Source: Nonomuraea aurantiaca
Lineage (GTDB): Bacteria > Actinomycetota > Actinomycetes > Streptosporangiales > Streptosporangiaceae
NCBI RefSeq assembly: GCF_020215705.1
Contig: NZ_JAIWNB010000004.1
Location: 186,001-250,000, forward strand
Reading direction: 5' to 3'
DNA length: 64,000 bases
Below the pieces are notes generated by a model that was given only the letters and a program-made list of their open reading frames with translations, did no database searches and was not told where the DNA came from. The translations under genes were made by a program, and so were the position numbers. Of the stretch, positions 1 to 7,607 are shown in pieces; positions within the stretch are counted from its first letter, which is position 1; every line of letters begins with the position of its first letter.

Positions 1-94
1 TGGCCGAGACCCGGGTGCCGGTCAGCGACGTCGCCATGGCGGCCAGAACGCCGGCCAGCGGGCGTAAGGACCGCCCGGTCACAGGAGGAGTCAT
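1..94 (-). CDS. MFS transporter, N-terminal fragment at window edge
   Basis: Only the first 31 codons are in the window; the gene continues past position 1. The ATG at 94 overlaps the TGA stop of the upstream ArsR-type regulator (ATGA), so the two genes are co-transcribed and translationally coupled. The visible residues, including LAGVLAAMATSLTGTRVS, form the start of a first transmembrane helix followed by the TGTRVS stretch common at the N-terminus of drug-type major facilitator permeases. The family call rests on this short stretch plus the ArsR-MFS pairing, which is a common autoregulated efflux arrangement; the substrate cannot be told. Confidence 0.55.
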   Translation of the reverse strand, partial: MTPPVTGRSLRPLAGVLAAMATSLTGTRVSA

Positions 95-669
95 GGCAGA
101 TCCGGCTCCGATCCGGCCGGCTCCGGCAGCAGGTGCATGACGAGCGACACGCGTTCGGCACCCTCAGCCGTCTCCTCGGACGCGTCACGCCGGTAGCGGT
201 CGATCACGGACAGCAGTTCCTCACTGAGCCGCCCCGCCTCGTCCGGGGTGAGGCGGAGCGCCCAATGGCTGATGTCCAAGGCGTCGAACCAGGGGCGGGG
301 CATGGTCTGCAGTTCGTTCAGCGCACGCTGTGTCAGCAGGCTGTGCGCTGCCGCCACGGAGCGCAGGTAGGCCATCAGCGCCTCAGGCTCCTGCCTGGCC
401 ACATCGCTGGAGGTCAGCCGGGTCACCTCGTGCACCGCCCGCCACCACCGCTCCCTCGCGTTGCCGCGTTCGGTGTCCTCCTCGACGAAGCCCGCCGCCG
501 CCAGCCTGCGCAGGTGGTAGCTGGCCGTACCGGAGTTGACACTGAGGCGCTCGGCCAGCCGAGTGGCCGTCGAAGGACCGTACTTGCGCAGTAACTGGAG
601 CAGTTCCACCCGCACCGGGTGGGCGAGGGCCCGGAGGCCCTTGGCATCGAGAACGACGACTGATGGCAT
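91..669 (-). CDS. ArsR-family (HTH_20) winged-helix repressor
   Basis: A 192-residue DNA-binding regulator. Residues about 8-75 form an ArsR-type winged helix (LRALAHPVRVELLQLLRKYG, then recognition helix around SGTASYHLRRLAAAGFVEE). There is no CxC or other metal-binding cysteine motif, so it belongs to the HTH_20 group that is usually linked to MFS pumps rather than to arsenic sensing. The C-terminal 100 residues are helical and probably form the dimer or ligand-binding part. It is directly upstream of, and overlaps by ATGA, an MFS transporter gene, and a strong double palindrome lies just before its start at 682-733, suggesting autorepression released by the pump's substrate. Ligand unknown. 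Confidence 0.85.
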   Translation of the reverse strand: MPSVVVLDAKGLRALAHPVRVELLQLLRKYGPSTATRLAERLSVNSGTASYHLRRLAAAGFVEEDTERGNARERWWRAVHEVTRLTSSDVARQEPEALMAYLRSVAAAHSLLTQRALNELQTMPRPWFDALDISHWALRLTPDEAGRLSEELLSVIDRYRRDASEETAEGAERVSLVMHLLPEPAGSEPDLP

Positions 670-681
670 GCCCTCATCTTA

Positions 682-733
682 GATTGCCAACATCTCTTCG
701 CAAAGAGTTCTTCGCGAAGAGATGTTGGCAATC
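682..733. promoter_or_regulatory. Double palindromic operator of the ArsR-MFS operon
   Basis: Two 20-bp arms (682-701 and 714-733) are perfect reverse complements separated by 12 bp. Inside lie two tandem 12-bp sites, TCTTCGCAAAGA (695-706, imperfect palindrome) and TCTTCGCGAAGA (709-720, perfect palindrome), 14 bp apart. The element begins 13 bp upstream of the regulator's start codon. TCTTYGCRAAGA-like palindromes are typical targets of actinobacterial HTH_20 ArsR repressors (recalled family knowledge), so autorepression is the likely role. A hairpin terminator is the alternative but there is no T-tract and no gene reading into it. Confidence 0.7.
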
Positions 734-798
734 GTCTGCCCCGCCATCGACGTCCGTCCGCTAGTGCGCCTTTACATTGTAGATTTCATAGCGACGCA

Positions 799-1050
799 AA
801 GTGCGATCCTGAATCCCCCTTCACCCCCTCGCCCCCCGAAGACCCTCCGGAGATCGGCGGCTATCGCCTGGTGGGGCACCTGGGAGCCGGTGGCATGGAG
901 CAGGTCTACCTCGCCAGCACGCAGAGCGGCAGCCGACGAGGCGAAAGGCACGTCTTCGGCCAGAGCACGATCGGTCTCGTCAAGATGACGAAGGTCAGCG
1001 AGAGTGACAGTGACGACATCACTATGGACCTGACAGTCCGGCAGCGCTGA
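799..1050 (+). pseudogene. Relic of a Ser/Thr protein kinase N-terminus
   Basis: An open frame without a usable start codon encodes, from about 841, EIGGYRLVGHLGAGGMEQVY, which is the glycine-rich loop region of an actinobacterial Hanks-type kinase (normally GxGGMGxVYLA). Homology stops after about 30 residues; the catalytic lysine, HRD and DFG regions are absent and the frame ends at a TGA at 1048-1050. The usual Gly in GGMG is Glu here. The fragment sits in an otherwise geneless 400-bp interval. It is best read as a decayed gene start or a recombination scar. Confidence 0.5.
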
Positions 1051-1067
1051 CGCCTACTCTTGAAGTC

Positions 1068-1646
1068 ATGTCCGTGACGCCCTTGCGGGGCGGGCCGGCG
1101 CGCGAGGCCGAGCTGCTCGGCGTCGTGCTCGATGTGCTGCGCGAAACCGGCTACGACCGGCTGACCATCGACGCCGTGGCCGCACGCGCCAAGGCGGGCA
1201 AGCACACCGTCTACCGGCGCTGGCCGTCCAAGGCGGAATTGGTGGTGGCGGCGTTCGTCAACGCCGTCTCCACCACGCCGGTGGCACCTGACACGGGTGA
1301 GCTGCGGGCCGATCTGCTCGGGCTGATGGAGTCGCTGGTGGCCGAGCTGGCCCGGCTGGGCGACATCGTCGCCGGCCTGGTCGGCGAGCTCCTGCACAAC
1401 GCCGACCTGGCCCGCGCGGTGCAGCAGAACTACGTCGCGACCCGCCGCCGGTTGACGCTGGAGGTCTTCGAGCGGGCCTGGAACAGGGGCGAGCTGTCCC
1501 GCAGCGCCGACACCGACCTGTTGTGGCAGGTGGGACCGGCGGTCCTGTTCTTCCGGGCACTGGTGAGCGGCGAGCCCGTCGACGGCGAACTGGCCCGGCG
1601 CCTCGTGGACCACGTCGTGCTACCCCTGGCACTCGATCGCCGATAG
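1068..1646 (+). CDS. TetR-family transcriptional regulator
   Basis: A 192-residue one-component repressor. Residues about 14-62 carry the TetR helix-turn-helix, with the signature AKAGKHTVYRRWPSKAELV in the recognition helix and following segment. The remaining helices form the ligand-binding and dimerisation domain, which is too variable to name a ligand. The ATG at 1068 follows a purine-poor leader; no strong Shine-Dalgarno is visible. A short inverted repeat GGAC-CTGACA-GTCC around 1026-1039 in the leader could be its operator. Its target genes are not obvious, since the downstream gene is convergent. Confidence 0.85.
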   Translation: MSVTPLRGGPAREAELLGVVLDVLRETGYDRLTIDAVAARAKAGKHTVYRRWPSKAELVVAAFVNAVSTTPVAPDTGELRADLLGLMESLVAELARLGDIVAGLVGELLHNADLARAVQQNYVATRRRLTLEVFERAWNRGELSRSADTDLLWQVGPAVLFFRALVSGEPVDGELARRLVDHVVLPLALDRR

Positions 1647-1751
1647 GCCTCCTCGCCACGCCTGCCCAACCCCGCGCCAGGCCCGTTCAGCCCTCGCTTA
1701 GCCACCGCCGACCGTCACATGGATCGAGACGGCCGCGTGACGAACCACCGC

Positions 1752-2345
1752 CTAGGACCGCCGCCGGGCGCGGTACGCGCTGGCCTTGGCGCGGTTCTGG
1801 CACGACAGCCCACAGAAGCGCCGCGAGGCGTTACGCGTCACGTCGAAGAAGACCAGCGAGCACCCCTCCGCCTCGCACGACCGGAGCCGCACCCCCTGCC
1901 CCACCCCGATCACCATGGCCAGCGCGGTGCCGATGTCGGCGGCCCAGGCTTCGACCAGCGAGGCCCCCGGCTGATGGAAGGCCAGCATGGGCGGCTCCCC
2001 GCTCAGGTGGGCGACGGCCCCGTACCGTACCAGCAGCGCGTTGAGCGATCCGACGGAATCGGGACCGCCGCCGAAGACGGGCCGCAACTCGGCGGCCACC
2101 TCCGCGAGGTGGTCGGCATCGGCGGCGGTCAGCGCCCCGGCGGGCGGCCGCTCAAGACGCGCCGTGGCATCGAGTACGGCGGCACGGCGCGCGGCCCCGT
2201 CGGCCGGCGGCTCAAGGTCGCGCCCATGTGCCTCACCCACGGCGAGGACGTTCACCAGGAGGACGGCGAGCTCCACCCACCGGCCAACATAACTGTCTAT
2301 TTGCGATTGACCAGTGATGCGCCAGGAGTCTATCGTCACTGCCAT
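1752..2345 (-). CDS. CGNR zinc-finger protein (ABATE-type putative regulator)
   Basis: A 197-residue protein whose C-terminus carries a CGNR-type zinc finger: SCEAEGC, then RRFCGLSCQNRAKASAYRAR. The name motif CGNR appears as CQNR, a common variant in this family. The N-terminal 140 residues are the helical ABATE-like stress domain usual for these putative transcription factors. The ATG at 2345 gives the longest reading; the family pattern and an inverted repeat inside the first codons suggest that translation may really begin further in, for example at the GTG near 2276. It is divergent from the SCO6745-family gene. Confidence 0.75.
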   Translation of the reverse strand: MAVTIDSWRITGQSQIDSYVGRWVELAVLLVNVLAVGEAHGRDLEPPADGAARRAAVLDATARLERPPAGALTAADADHLAEVAAELRPVFGGGPDSVGSLNALLVRYGAVAHLSGEPPMLAFHQPGASLVEAWAADIGTALAMVIGVGQGVRLRSCEAEGCSLVFFDVTRNASRRFCGLSCQNRAKASAYRARRRS

Positions 2346-2361
2346 AGCTTATCTAGACAGT
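2292..2361. promoter_or_regulatory. Divergent promoter region with spaced inverted repeat ACTGTCTA / TAGACAGT
   Basis: The octamer ACTGTCTA at 2292-2299 is mirrored by TAGACAGT at 2354-2361, centres 62 bp apart, about six helical turns. The element lies between the CGNR gene (leftward) and the SCO6745-family gene (rightward), the right arm ending just before the latter's ribosome binding site (GAGG). A regulator bridging both arms, possibly the CGNR protein, is an inference. Confidence 0.35.
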
Positions 2362-2372
2362 GAGGAATCGGC

Positions 2373-3251
2373 ATGTCCATCGATGGAAGACTCGCCCGGC
2401 GCATGTGGCACCAGCTGGAGCCGATCCACGCGGCGCTGTACTTCTCCCCGCAGGCCTTCGAGGAGGCGGCGGCGATCGGCTACGACGTGGAGTCGCGCTG
2501 GCCGAGCTACTTCGCCTACCGCACCGCGCCGTTGGGCCGTGCGGGCACGAACCTGGCCTTCGCCACCTATTACAGCTTCAGCCCGCGGACGATCGCCGAA
2601 CACGTTCCGGCCGTCTGGGACACCGCGAGCCCCGAACAGGTGCTGCGAGCACGCCACCGGGCCGTGGACCGTACCTATCGGGCCATGCTCGGCGACGGCG
2701 ACGGGGTCGGGGCGCTCGGCGAGGCCGCTGAGCTGGCCCGGCAGGTGGCTGAGAGCGTGACGGTGGGCGGACGGCCGTTCGCCGCCGCCAACCTGGACCT
2801 GCCCTGGCCCGATGAGCCGCACCTGGCGCTCTGGCACGCCGCCACCGTGCTGCGCGAGCACCGCGGCGACGGCCACCTGGTGGCGCTGCAGGCGGCGGAG
2901 CTGGACCCGTGCGAGTCGCTGGTCTCCTTGGCCGCGATCGGCGGCGCCCCGGTGGCCAACTTCGCCGGGCGCGGCTGGAGCGAGAGCGAGTGGGCCGCCG
3001 CCCAGGACCGGCTGGCCGGGCGCGGCCTGGTGGACGGCGAGGGCCAGGCCACCGACCAGGGCCGGGCGCTGCGCGACCAGGTCGAGCGGATGACCGACGA
3101 CCTGGCCGCCGAACCGTGGCGGCGGCTGGGCGAGCAGCGCGCCGATCGGCTGGCGCAGCTCATCCAGCCGGTTCTGGGAGCCGTCTTCGAGGCGGGCATT
3201 CTCCCGATGACCAGCACGCTCGCCATCGCCACCGTGAAGGTCCCCGACTGA
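2373..3251 (+). CDS. SCO6745-family protein
   Basis: A 292-residue protein of the actinobacterial SCO6745 family, recognised from MWHQLEPIHAALYFSPQAFE near the start, the PWPDEPHLALWHAATVLREH core (about 146-165) and the GWSESEW segment. The family is all-helical with a C-terminal winged-helix-like part and no assigned biochemical function. It starts at ATG 2373 with GAGG about 9 bp upstream and is divergent from the CGNR zinc-finger gene. The C-terminal residues AGILPMTSTLAIATVKVP are somewhat unusual but nothing appears broken. I can give family membership but not a role. Confidence 0.8.
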   Translation: MSIDGRLARRMWHQLEPIHAALYFSPQAFEEAAAIGYDVESRWPSYFAYRTAPLGRAGTNLAFATYYSFSPRTIAEHVPAVWDTASPEQVLRARHRAVDRTYRAMLGDGDGVGALGEAAELARQVAESVTVGGRPFAAANLDLPWPDEPHLALWHAATVLREHRGDGHLVALQAAELDPCESLVSLAAIGGAPVANFAGRGWSESEWAAAQDRLAGRGLVDGEGQATDQGRALRDQVERMTDDLAAEPWRRLGEQRADRLAQLIQPVLGAVFEAGILPMTSTLAIATVKVPD

Positions 3252-3293
3252 CCGATGTACCCCGGCCGGTCGGCCAGCGCGCGCGGACCGGGC

Positions 3294-3908
3294 TCAACCC
3301 CGGCGAGCAGGCCGGTCGAGCGCGGGAAGAACGGTGTCGAGCACCCTGCGCAGATAAGCCTCGTCGGGTAGCGGGAGGTGGACCATCAGGCGGTGGAAGA
3401 TCGGCCCGTACAGCAGGTCCATGATCACGTCCAGATCGGTGTCGGCCGGAAGTCGTCCCTGCTCCTGGGCCTTGCGCAGGCGGTGGTCGAACTGCTCGAC
3501 ACGCGGGCCGATGCACTGGGCATGCAGCTGCTCGGCGAGGTCGGGGTCATGTTGGGCCTCGGTGAGTACGCCGATGAAGGCCGACCGCGTGCGCGGCGCG
3601 CTCAGCACATCGATGACCCCGGACAGCTGAGTACGCAGGTCGGCGGCGAGATCGCCGGTGTCCGGGAAAACCGTCGCCTGCACTGCGGCACCATGGACCG
3701 CTTCCAGGACGACCGCGCCTTTGGACGGCCACCACCGGTAGACCGTTTTCTTGCTCACGCCCGCACGAGCGGCGATGCCTTCCACCGTCACCTGCGCATA
3801 TCCCTGCTCGGCGCACAGATCGAGCGCCGCGTCGAGCGTGGCGCGACGGCTCTTCTCGCTGCGGTGCTGCGGATTCGGTGGAATGGCGCCCCCTGGGTCT
3901 TCCTGCAC
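3294..3908 (-). CDS. TetR-family regulator with a chimeric N-terminus
   Basis: A TetR protein of about 204 residues. The HTH is clear: ATLDAALDLCAEQGYAQVTV, then RAGVSKKTVYRWWPSKGAVV; the C-terminal domain with FIGVLTEAQHDPDLAEQL and DTDLDVIMDLLYGPIFHRL matches the TetR_C_16-like group. Homology begins at about 3880, but no ATG lies there; the nearest in-frame starter is GTG at 3908. That start lies inside DNA which on the opposite strand codes for the dehalogenase relic, so the true N-terminus seems to have been lost in a recombination and replaced by fortuitous codons. It may still be functional because the whole HTH is present. Confidence 0.75.
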   Translation of the reverse strand: MQEDPGGAIPPNPQHRSEKSRRATLDAALDLCAEQGYAQVTVEGIAARAGVSKKTVYRWWPSKGAVVLEAVHGAAVQATVFPDTGDLAADLRTQLSGVIDVLSAPRTRSAFIGVLTEAQHDPDLAEQLHAQCIGPRVEQFDHRLRKAQEQGRLPADTDLDVIMDLLYGPIFHRLMVHLPLPDEAYLRRVLDTVLPALDRPARRG

Positions 3909-4376
3909 GGCAACCCCGGCTCGTCCCGGCTGTGGCGCAAGGTGCTGCCCGCGGTCGGCGCAACCGCCCGCCTCCTGGCCCCCGACCTCATCGGCATGGG
4001 GCACTCGGGCAGGCCGGACGTGCCGTACCGGTTCGGCGACCACGCCCGCTACCTGGACGCCTGGTTCGAGCGGATGGGCCTCGATGAGGTGGTGCTGATC
4101 GGCCACGACTGGGGCGGCGCGCTGGCCTTCGACTGGGCGGCCCGGCACCCTGGCCGCGTCCGCGGCGTGGCCTTCTTCGAGACCATCGTCCGGCCGATGT
4201 CCTGGAGCGAACTGGGCGAGGGCCCGCGCACCCGCGCGGAGGCCATGCGCGGACCGCAGGGCGAGAAGCTGGTGCTCGACCAGGACTTCTTTGTGCGCAC
4301 GGCCTTCACGGGCGGCGTGCTCAACCCGCTCCCCGAGGAAGAGCTCCGTTCCCGACGCCCCACGGCGATGTCCTGA
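3876..4376 (+). pseudogene. Truncated haloalkane dehalogenase (alpha/beta hydrolase) fragment
   Basis: About 165 residues with strong haloalkane-dehalogenase features: oxyanion loop FLHGNPGSSRLW, LLAPDLIGMGHSG, YLDAWFERMGLDEVVL, nucleophile elbow GHDWGGALAFDW (Asp nucleophile), and ETIVRPMSWSEL. The N-terminal 25 residues are replaced by unrelated codons antisense to the TetR gene, and after EEELRSRRPT the frame ends, so the cap domain end, catalytic acid and catalytic His are missing. An active enzyme cannot be made. No plausible start codon precedes the homologous part. The call as a relic is firm, the family call too. Confidence 0.8.
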
Positions 4377-4434
4377 CCTCGCCACGCGCCTCGCCGGAAA
4401 CTTCGCCCGTTGGTGAAGCCCGTAGAATCCGCCT

Positions 4435-4893
4435 GTGAGTCGTGACGAGGAGGCCGTGCGCCACGCGGTCGAGCGGATGGCGCGGATCTTCTCCGACTGG
4501 GGCCTGCCGCCCATGGCCGCGCGGGTGCTGTTCACGATGATGGCGGCCGAGGAGCGGACGCTGACGGCCGCCGAGCTCGGCGAGCGGCTCGGCGTCAGCC
4601 CGGCCGCCATCTCCGGCGCGGTACGCCTGCTCACGCAGATGCGCCTGGTGGTGCGCGAGCCGGTGCCCGGATCCCGCCGCGACGTCTACCGCCTGCCCGA
4701 CGATGCCTGGTACGAGCTCACGCTGACCAAGATGCCGATCTTCCGGCAGATCACCGGCGAGGCGTCGGCCGCGGTCGAGGCGGTCGGCGGCGACGCCACC
4801 GTGGCCGGCGCGAACCTGGCCAGGATGCGCGACTACTTCGAGTTCGTGGAGCGGGAGCTGCCCCAACTCCTCGGCAAATGGCGCGAACGCTAG
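4435..4893 (+). CDS. GbsR/MarR-family transcriptional regulator
   Basis: A 152-residue MarR-like regulator of the GbsR type: MARIFSDWGLPPMAARVLFT leads into a winged helix (LTAAELGERLGVSPAAISGAV as the recognition region, about 42-62) and a helical C-terminus. The start is the GTG at 4435. In actinomycetes such proteins usually regulate neighbouring transporters; here the upstream neighbour is a broken dehalogenase and the downstream gene is convergent with a 4-bp overlap (4890-4893), so its target is not evident. Confidence 0.8.
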   Translation: MSRDEEAVRHAVERMARIFSDWGLPPMAARVLFTMMAAEERTLTAAELGERLGVSPAAISGAVRLLTQMRLVVREPVPGSRRDVYRLPDDAWYELTLTKMPIFRQITGEASAAVEAVGGDATVAGANLARMRDYFEFVERELPQLLGKWRER

Positions 4894-5102
4894 CCCCTGC
4901 CGTACTTCTTGTGCACGGCCTGCTTGCTCACCCCGATCGCGTTGGCGATCTGCGCCCACGGCAGCCCGGCCACCCTGGCCCGGCGCACCTGGACCGCCTC
5001 CATGCGCTCGAGTTCGTGCCGCAACGCGGTGGTGGCCTGCAGCGCCCGCAGCGGATCCTCGTCCTGCGCCTGCCGCATCAGCGTCGCGAGGTCGTTCGTC
5101 AT
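4890..5102 (-). CDS. Small helix-turn-helix protein
   Basis: A 70-residue protein: an amphipathic N-terminal helix (LATLMRQAQDEDPLRALQAT) followed by a C-terminal homeodomain-like HTH (GLPWAQIANAIGVSKQAVHK). This architecture is common in actinobacteria, often beside Clp protease or transporter genes, with no known ligand. The start ATG at 5102 has AAGGG just upstream. The promoter region contains TTAAG-GTAATCCCC-CTTAA (about 5108-5126), an inverted repeat that could be its operator. It ends overlapping the convergent MarR gene by 4 bp. Confidence 0.75.
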   Translation of the reverse strand: MTNDLATLMRQAQDEDPLRALQATTALRHELERMEAVQVRRARVAGLPWAQIANAIGVSKQAVHKKYGRG

Positions 5103-5142
5103 CCCTTTAAGGTAATCCCCCTTAACGTCGTCCAGCGCATGG

Positions 5143-5766
5143 TCATCGCGAATCCAGGACGAGCCTCAGGCCGAGCCCGATCAGGACGACGCCGGAGAGC
5201 TGCTCCAGCCGCCGCCTGACCGCCGGGCGGCCGAGGAACGCCTTGGCCTTGGCGACGGTCCAGATGAGCAGGCCGTACCAGAGCAGGTCCACGAGCACCC
5301 AGACGACGGCGAGCGTGACCAGAGTGAGCGGGACGTTCTGCCCGCGCGGCACGAACTGCGGCAGGAACGACATCGCGAACACCGCCGCCTTCGGATTGGC
5401 CAGGCAGGTCCCGAATCCGGCCAGGAACGACCTGCGCCGCCCGCTGACCGCGTCCACCTCGACCGGCGGCGAGTCCTTGCGGCGGGCCTGCCAGAGCGAC
5501 TGCGCGCCCATCACGACCAGCAGGACCGCGCCCGCGACGCGCATCACGTCATAGGCCACCTGCGAGGCCAGCACCAGCGCCGACTGGCCGAACGCGGCGG
5601 CCAGTCCCCAGATCAGGATGCCGGCCTCGTTGCCCAGGGTGGCGGCCAGGCCAGAGCCGCGCCCGGCCCGCAGGGTCTGCCTGAGGATGATCGCCGTACT
5701 GACCCCGGGAACCATCGCCACCAAGATGCACGCGCCCACGAATGCGATGAGATACATGCAGGGCAT
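5143..5766 (-). CDS. LysE/RhtB-family amino acid exporter
   Basis: A 207-residue inner-membrane permease with six predicted transmembrane helices. The LysE signature is present: an N-terminal helix ending MVPGVSTAIILRQTLRAG (GPG-like motif as PGVS), then FLAGFGTCLANPKAAVFA with the conserved NPK, and a C-terminal helix ending LRLVLDSR. Members export amino acids or derivatives. It lies 20 bp downstream of the WYL regulator gene on the same strand, so it is probably that regulator's co-transcribed target. Start ATG 5766; a second in-frame ATG at 5757 is equally possible as neither has a strong Shine-Dalgarno. Confidence 0.85.
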   Translation of the reverse strand: MPCMYLIAFVGACILVAMVPGVSTAIILRQTLRAGRGSGLAATLGNEAGILIWGLAAAFGQSALVLASQVAYDVMRVAGAVLLVVMGAQSLWQARRKDSPPVEVDAVSGRRRSFLAGFGTCLANPKAAVFAMSFLPQFVPRGQNVPLTLVTLAVVWVLVDLLWYGLLIWTVAKAKAFLGRPAVRRRLEQLSGVVLIGLGLRLVLDSR

Positions 5767-5786
5767 CGTGGCAGAATCGCCCGGAT

Positions 5787-6758
5787 TCAGCCGTAGATTT
5801 TTCCGAGCTCCGCGATCGCCTCGGCCATCAGCGCGCGCAGTTCGGGTGGTCCGAGCACCTCGACGCTCGCCCCGAGCCGCAGCAGCAGCCAGCGGGCGTG
5901 CGTGAGCGACTCGATCGGCACGGTGAGCGTCCGCCAGCCCTCCGCGTCGGGCTCGCCGCCCTCGGCCAGCGCGGCGGTGACGACGTCGTTGCCCATCGTG
6001 TACGCGAGCAGGCTGTCCGTGCCGGGGGCGACCTTGATGACGGCCTCGGCGGTGTACATGCGCTCGCGGAACTCGCGCGAGTAGTCCCGCCAGAAGTCGC
6101 CGAGGTCGAAGCCCTCGGGCCGGTCGAACCCGCCGGGCCGAGTCTCCAGCGCCAGGATGCGCGCCACCCGGTAGGTGCGCGGCGACTGCCCGTCGGGGGC
6201 GGCGATCAGATACCAGGAGCCGCCCTTGAGCACGAGCCCGTAGGGATTCACCTCCCGCTCGACGTCCTGTTTGCCCCAGCGCCGGTAGGTCATCCGCAGC
6301 CGCCGCTGCTCCCAGACCGCCGCGGCCACCTCGCTGAGATGCGGCACGTCGTCGGCGTCGCGGTACCAGCCCGGCACGTCCATCAGGAAGCGCTCGCGCA
6401 TCCGGGAGGCGTGCGAGCGCGGCTCGGGCGGCAGCGCGGCCAGCAGTTTCAGCTCCGCGCTCGCCACCACCTCGGACAGCCCCAGCTCGGCGGCCGGCCC
6501 GGGGAGGCCGGCCAGGAACAGCGACGACGCCTCCTCGGCCGTCAGCCCGGTCAGCCGGGTGCGGTAGCCGTCGAGCAGTTGGTAGCCGCCCGCCGGGCCG
6601 CGATCGGCGTAGACCGGCACGCCGGCGGCCGACAGCGCCTCGACGTCGCGATAGACGGTCCTGACCGACACCTCCAGCTCCGCGGCCAGGTCGGTGGCGG
6701 TCATCCGGCCGCGCGCCTGCAGGAGCAGCAGGAGGGAGAGCAGACGGCTGGCGCGCAT
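5787..6758 (-). CDS. YafY-type HTH-WYL transcriptional regulator
   Basis: A 323-residue regulator. Residues 1-60 are a DeoR-like winged helix (MTATDLAAELEVSVRTVYRD, EALSAAGVPVYADRGPAGGY); the middle and C-terminal part is a WYL ligand-sensing domain (MTYRRWGKQDVEREVNPYGL, then GSWYLIAAPDG, the W-Y-L triad present as WYL) followed by the WCX extension. The ATG at 6758 starts the conserved MRASRLLSLLLLLQ. It is divergent from a DeoR-family gene and is followed closely by the LysE exporter it probably controls. Confidence 0.88.
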   Translation of the reverse strand: MRASRLLSLLLLLQARGRMTATDLAAELEVSVRTVYRDVEALSAAGVPVYADRGPAGGYQLLDGYRTRLTGLTAEEASSLFLAGLPGPAAELGLSEVVASAELKLLAALPPEPRSHASRMRERFLMDVPGWYRDADDVPHLSEVAAAVWEQRRLRMTYRRWGKQDVEREVNPYGLVLKGGSWYLIAAPDGQSPRTYRVARILALETRPGGFDRPEGFDLGDFWRDYSREFRERMYTAEAVIKVAPGTDSLLAYTMGNDVVTAALAEGGEPDAEGWRTLTVPIESLTHARWLLLRLGASVEVLGPPELRALMAEAIAELGKIYG

Positions 6759-6779
6759 GGCCCCATTGTATTGCGCACA

Positions 6780-6798
6780 TTCATCATGTTTGTATGAA
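6780..6798. promoter_or_regulatory. Inverted repeat TTCAT-N9-ATGAA in the divergent WYL/DeoR promoter
   Basis: The 43-bp gap between the divergent WYL and DeoR starts is AT-rich for this genome and contains TTCAT (6780-6784) mirrored by ATGAA (6794-6798). Position and symmetry make it a candidate operator for either regulator. Confidence 0.35.
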
Positions 6799-6801
6799 CA
6801 C

Positions 6802-7563
6802 ATGGAACGTGTGATGTCCATCATGAACACCCTCCGCACCCACGACAGCGTCTCGGTCGCCGAACTGGCCGCCGAGCACGGCGTGTCGGAGATGACGATC
6901 CGCCGCGACCTGGACGAGCTGGCCCAGCAGGGCGTGCTGCGCAGGGTCAGAGGCGGCGCGCTGTCCCTGTTGCTGCGTGGCGAGGAGCCGCCGTTCGGCG
7001 TGCGGGAGTGCGAGGCGGTCGAGACCAAGCAGCGGATCGGTGCCGAGGTTGCCGGGCTGATCGCCGACGGCGAGGCGGTGCTGCTCGACGGCGGCACGAC
7101 CGCGCTGGAAGTGGCGCGCGCGCTGCTGGACCGCCGGCTCACCGTGCTCCCGCTGGCGCTCCAGTCGGTGACACTGCTGGCCGCGGCGCCGCGCGTACGG
7201 CTGGTGCTGCCCGGCGGAGAGGTACGGCAGGGCGAGCTGAACTTCATGGGCCCCCTGACCGAGACCTCCATCAAGGCCCTGCGCTTCGACACGGCGGTGA
7301 TCGGCTGCTGCGGCCTGTCATCCGAGCACGGGCTGACCGCCCACGACCTGCCGGAGGTGGCCGTCAAGCAGGCCGCCATCGCCGCCGCCAGGCGGGTGGT
7401 CGTGGCGTGCGACTCGGGCAAGTTCGCCAGGACGGCGTTCGGCGCGGTCTGTCCGATCTCGCGGCTCGACGTGGTGGTGACCGACGACGGCATTCCGCGC
7501 GAGCAGCACGACGCCCTGGTGGCCGCCGGGGTCACCGTCCGCCTCGTCCAGGAGTCGCCGTGA
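6802..7563 (+). CDS. DeoR-family sugar-responsive regulator
   Basis: A 253-residue DeoR/GlpR-type repressor. The N-terminal HTH is textbook: MNTLRTHDSVSVAELAAEHG, VSEMTIRRDLDELAQQG, RRVRGGAL. The C-terminal DeoRC sensor has the sugar-phosphate binding signature DGGTTALEVARAL and ACDSGKFARTAFG (the usual D-S-K-F). These proteins respond to phosphorylated sugars. The ATG at 6802 fits the family start. The stop codon overlaps a short leader frame, itself coupled to a major-facilitator gene, so regulator and transporter form one operon; a sugar permease target is inferred. Confidence 0.88.
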   Translation: MERVMSIMNTLRTHDSVSVAELAAEHGVSEMTIRRDLDELAQQGVLRRVRGGALSLLLRGEEPPFGVRECEAVETKQRIGAEVAGLIADGEAVLLDGGTTALEVARALLDRRLTVLPLALQSVTLLAAAPRVRLVLPGGEVRQGELNFMGPLTETSIKALRFDTAVIGCCGLSSEHGLTAHDLPEVAVKQAAIAAARRVVVACDSGKFARTAFGAVCPISRLDVVVTDDGIPREQHDALVAAGVTVRLVQESP

Positions 7564-7607
7564 ACCGCGCCCGGATCGTCGTCCGTCTCGTTCGGGAGCC
7601 TCAGTGA
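7560..7607 (+). CDS. 15-codon leader frame created by a local duplication
   Basis: The 5' end of the downstream permease gene (GTG AAC CGC GCC CGG ATC...) is present twice, 44 bp apart. The upstream copy starts with a GTG at 7560 that overlaps the DeoR stop (GTGA) and ends in a TGA at 7605-7607 that overlaps the permease GTG start at 7604 (again GTGA). It would encode VNRARIVVRLVREPQ. Because 44 is not a multiple of three, the copy cannot extend the permease; it could only act in translational coupling. Translation is inferred, the duplication is plain in the sequence. Confidence 0.45.
   Translation: MNRARIVVRLVREPQ

Noticed and set aside
906..1613. Long leftward open frame opposite the TetR gene
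   Set aside because: High-GC antisense shadow; the rightward frame has a clear TetR HTH.
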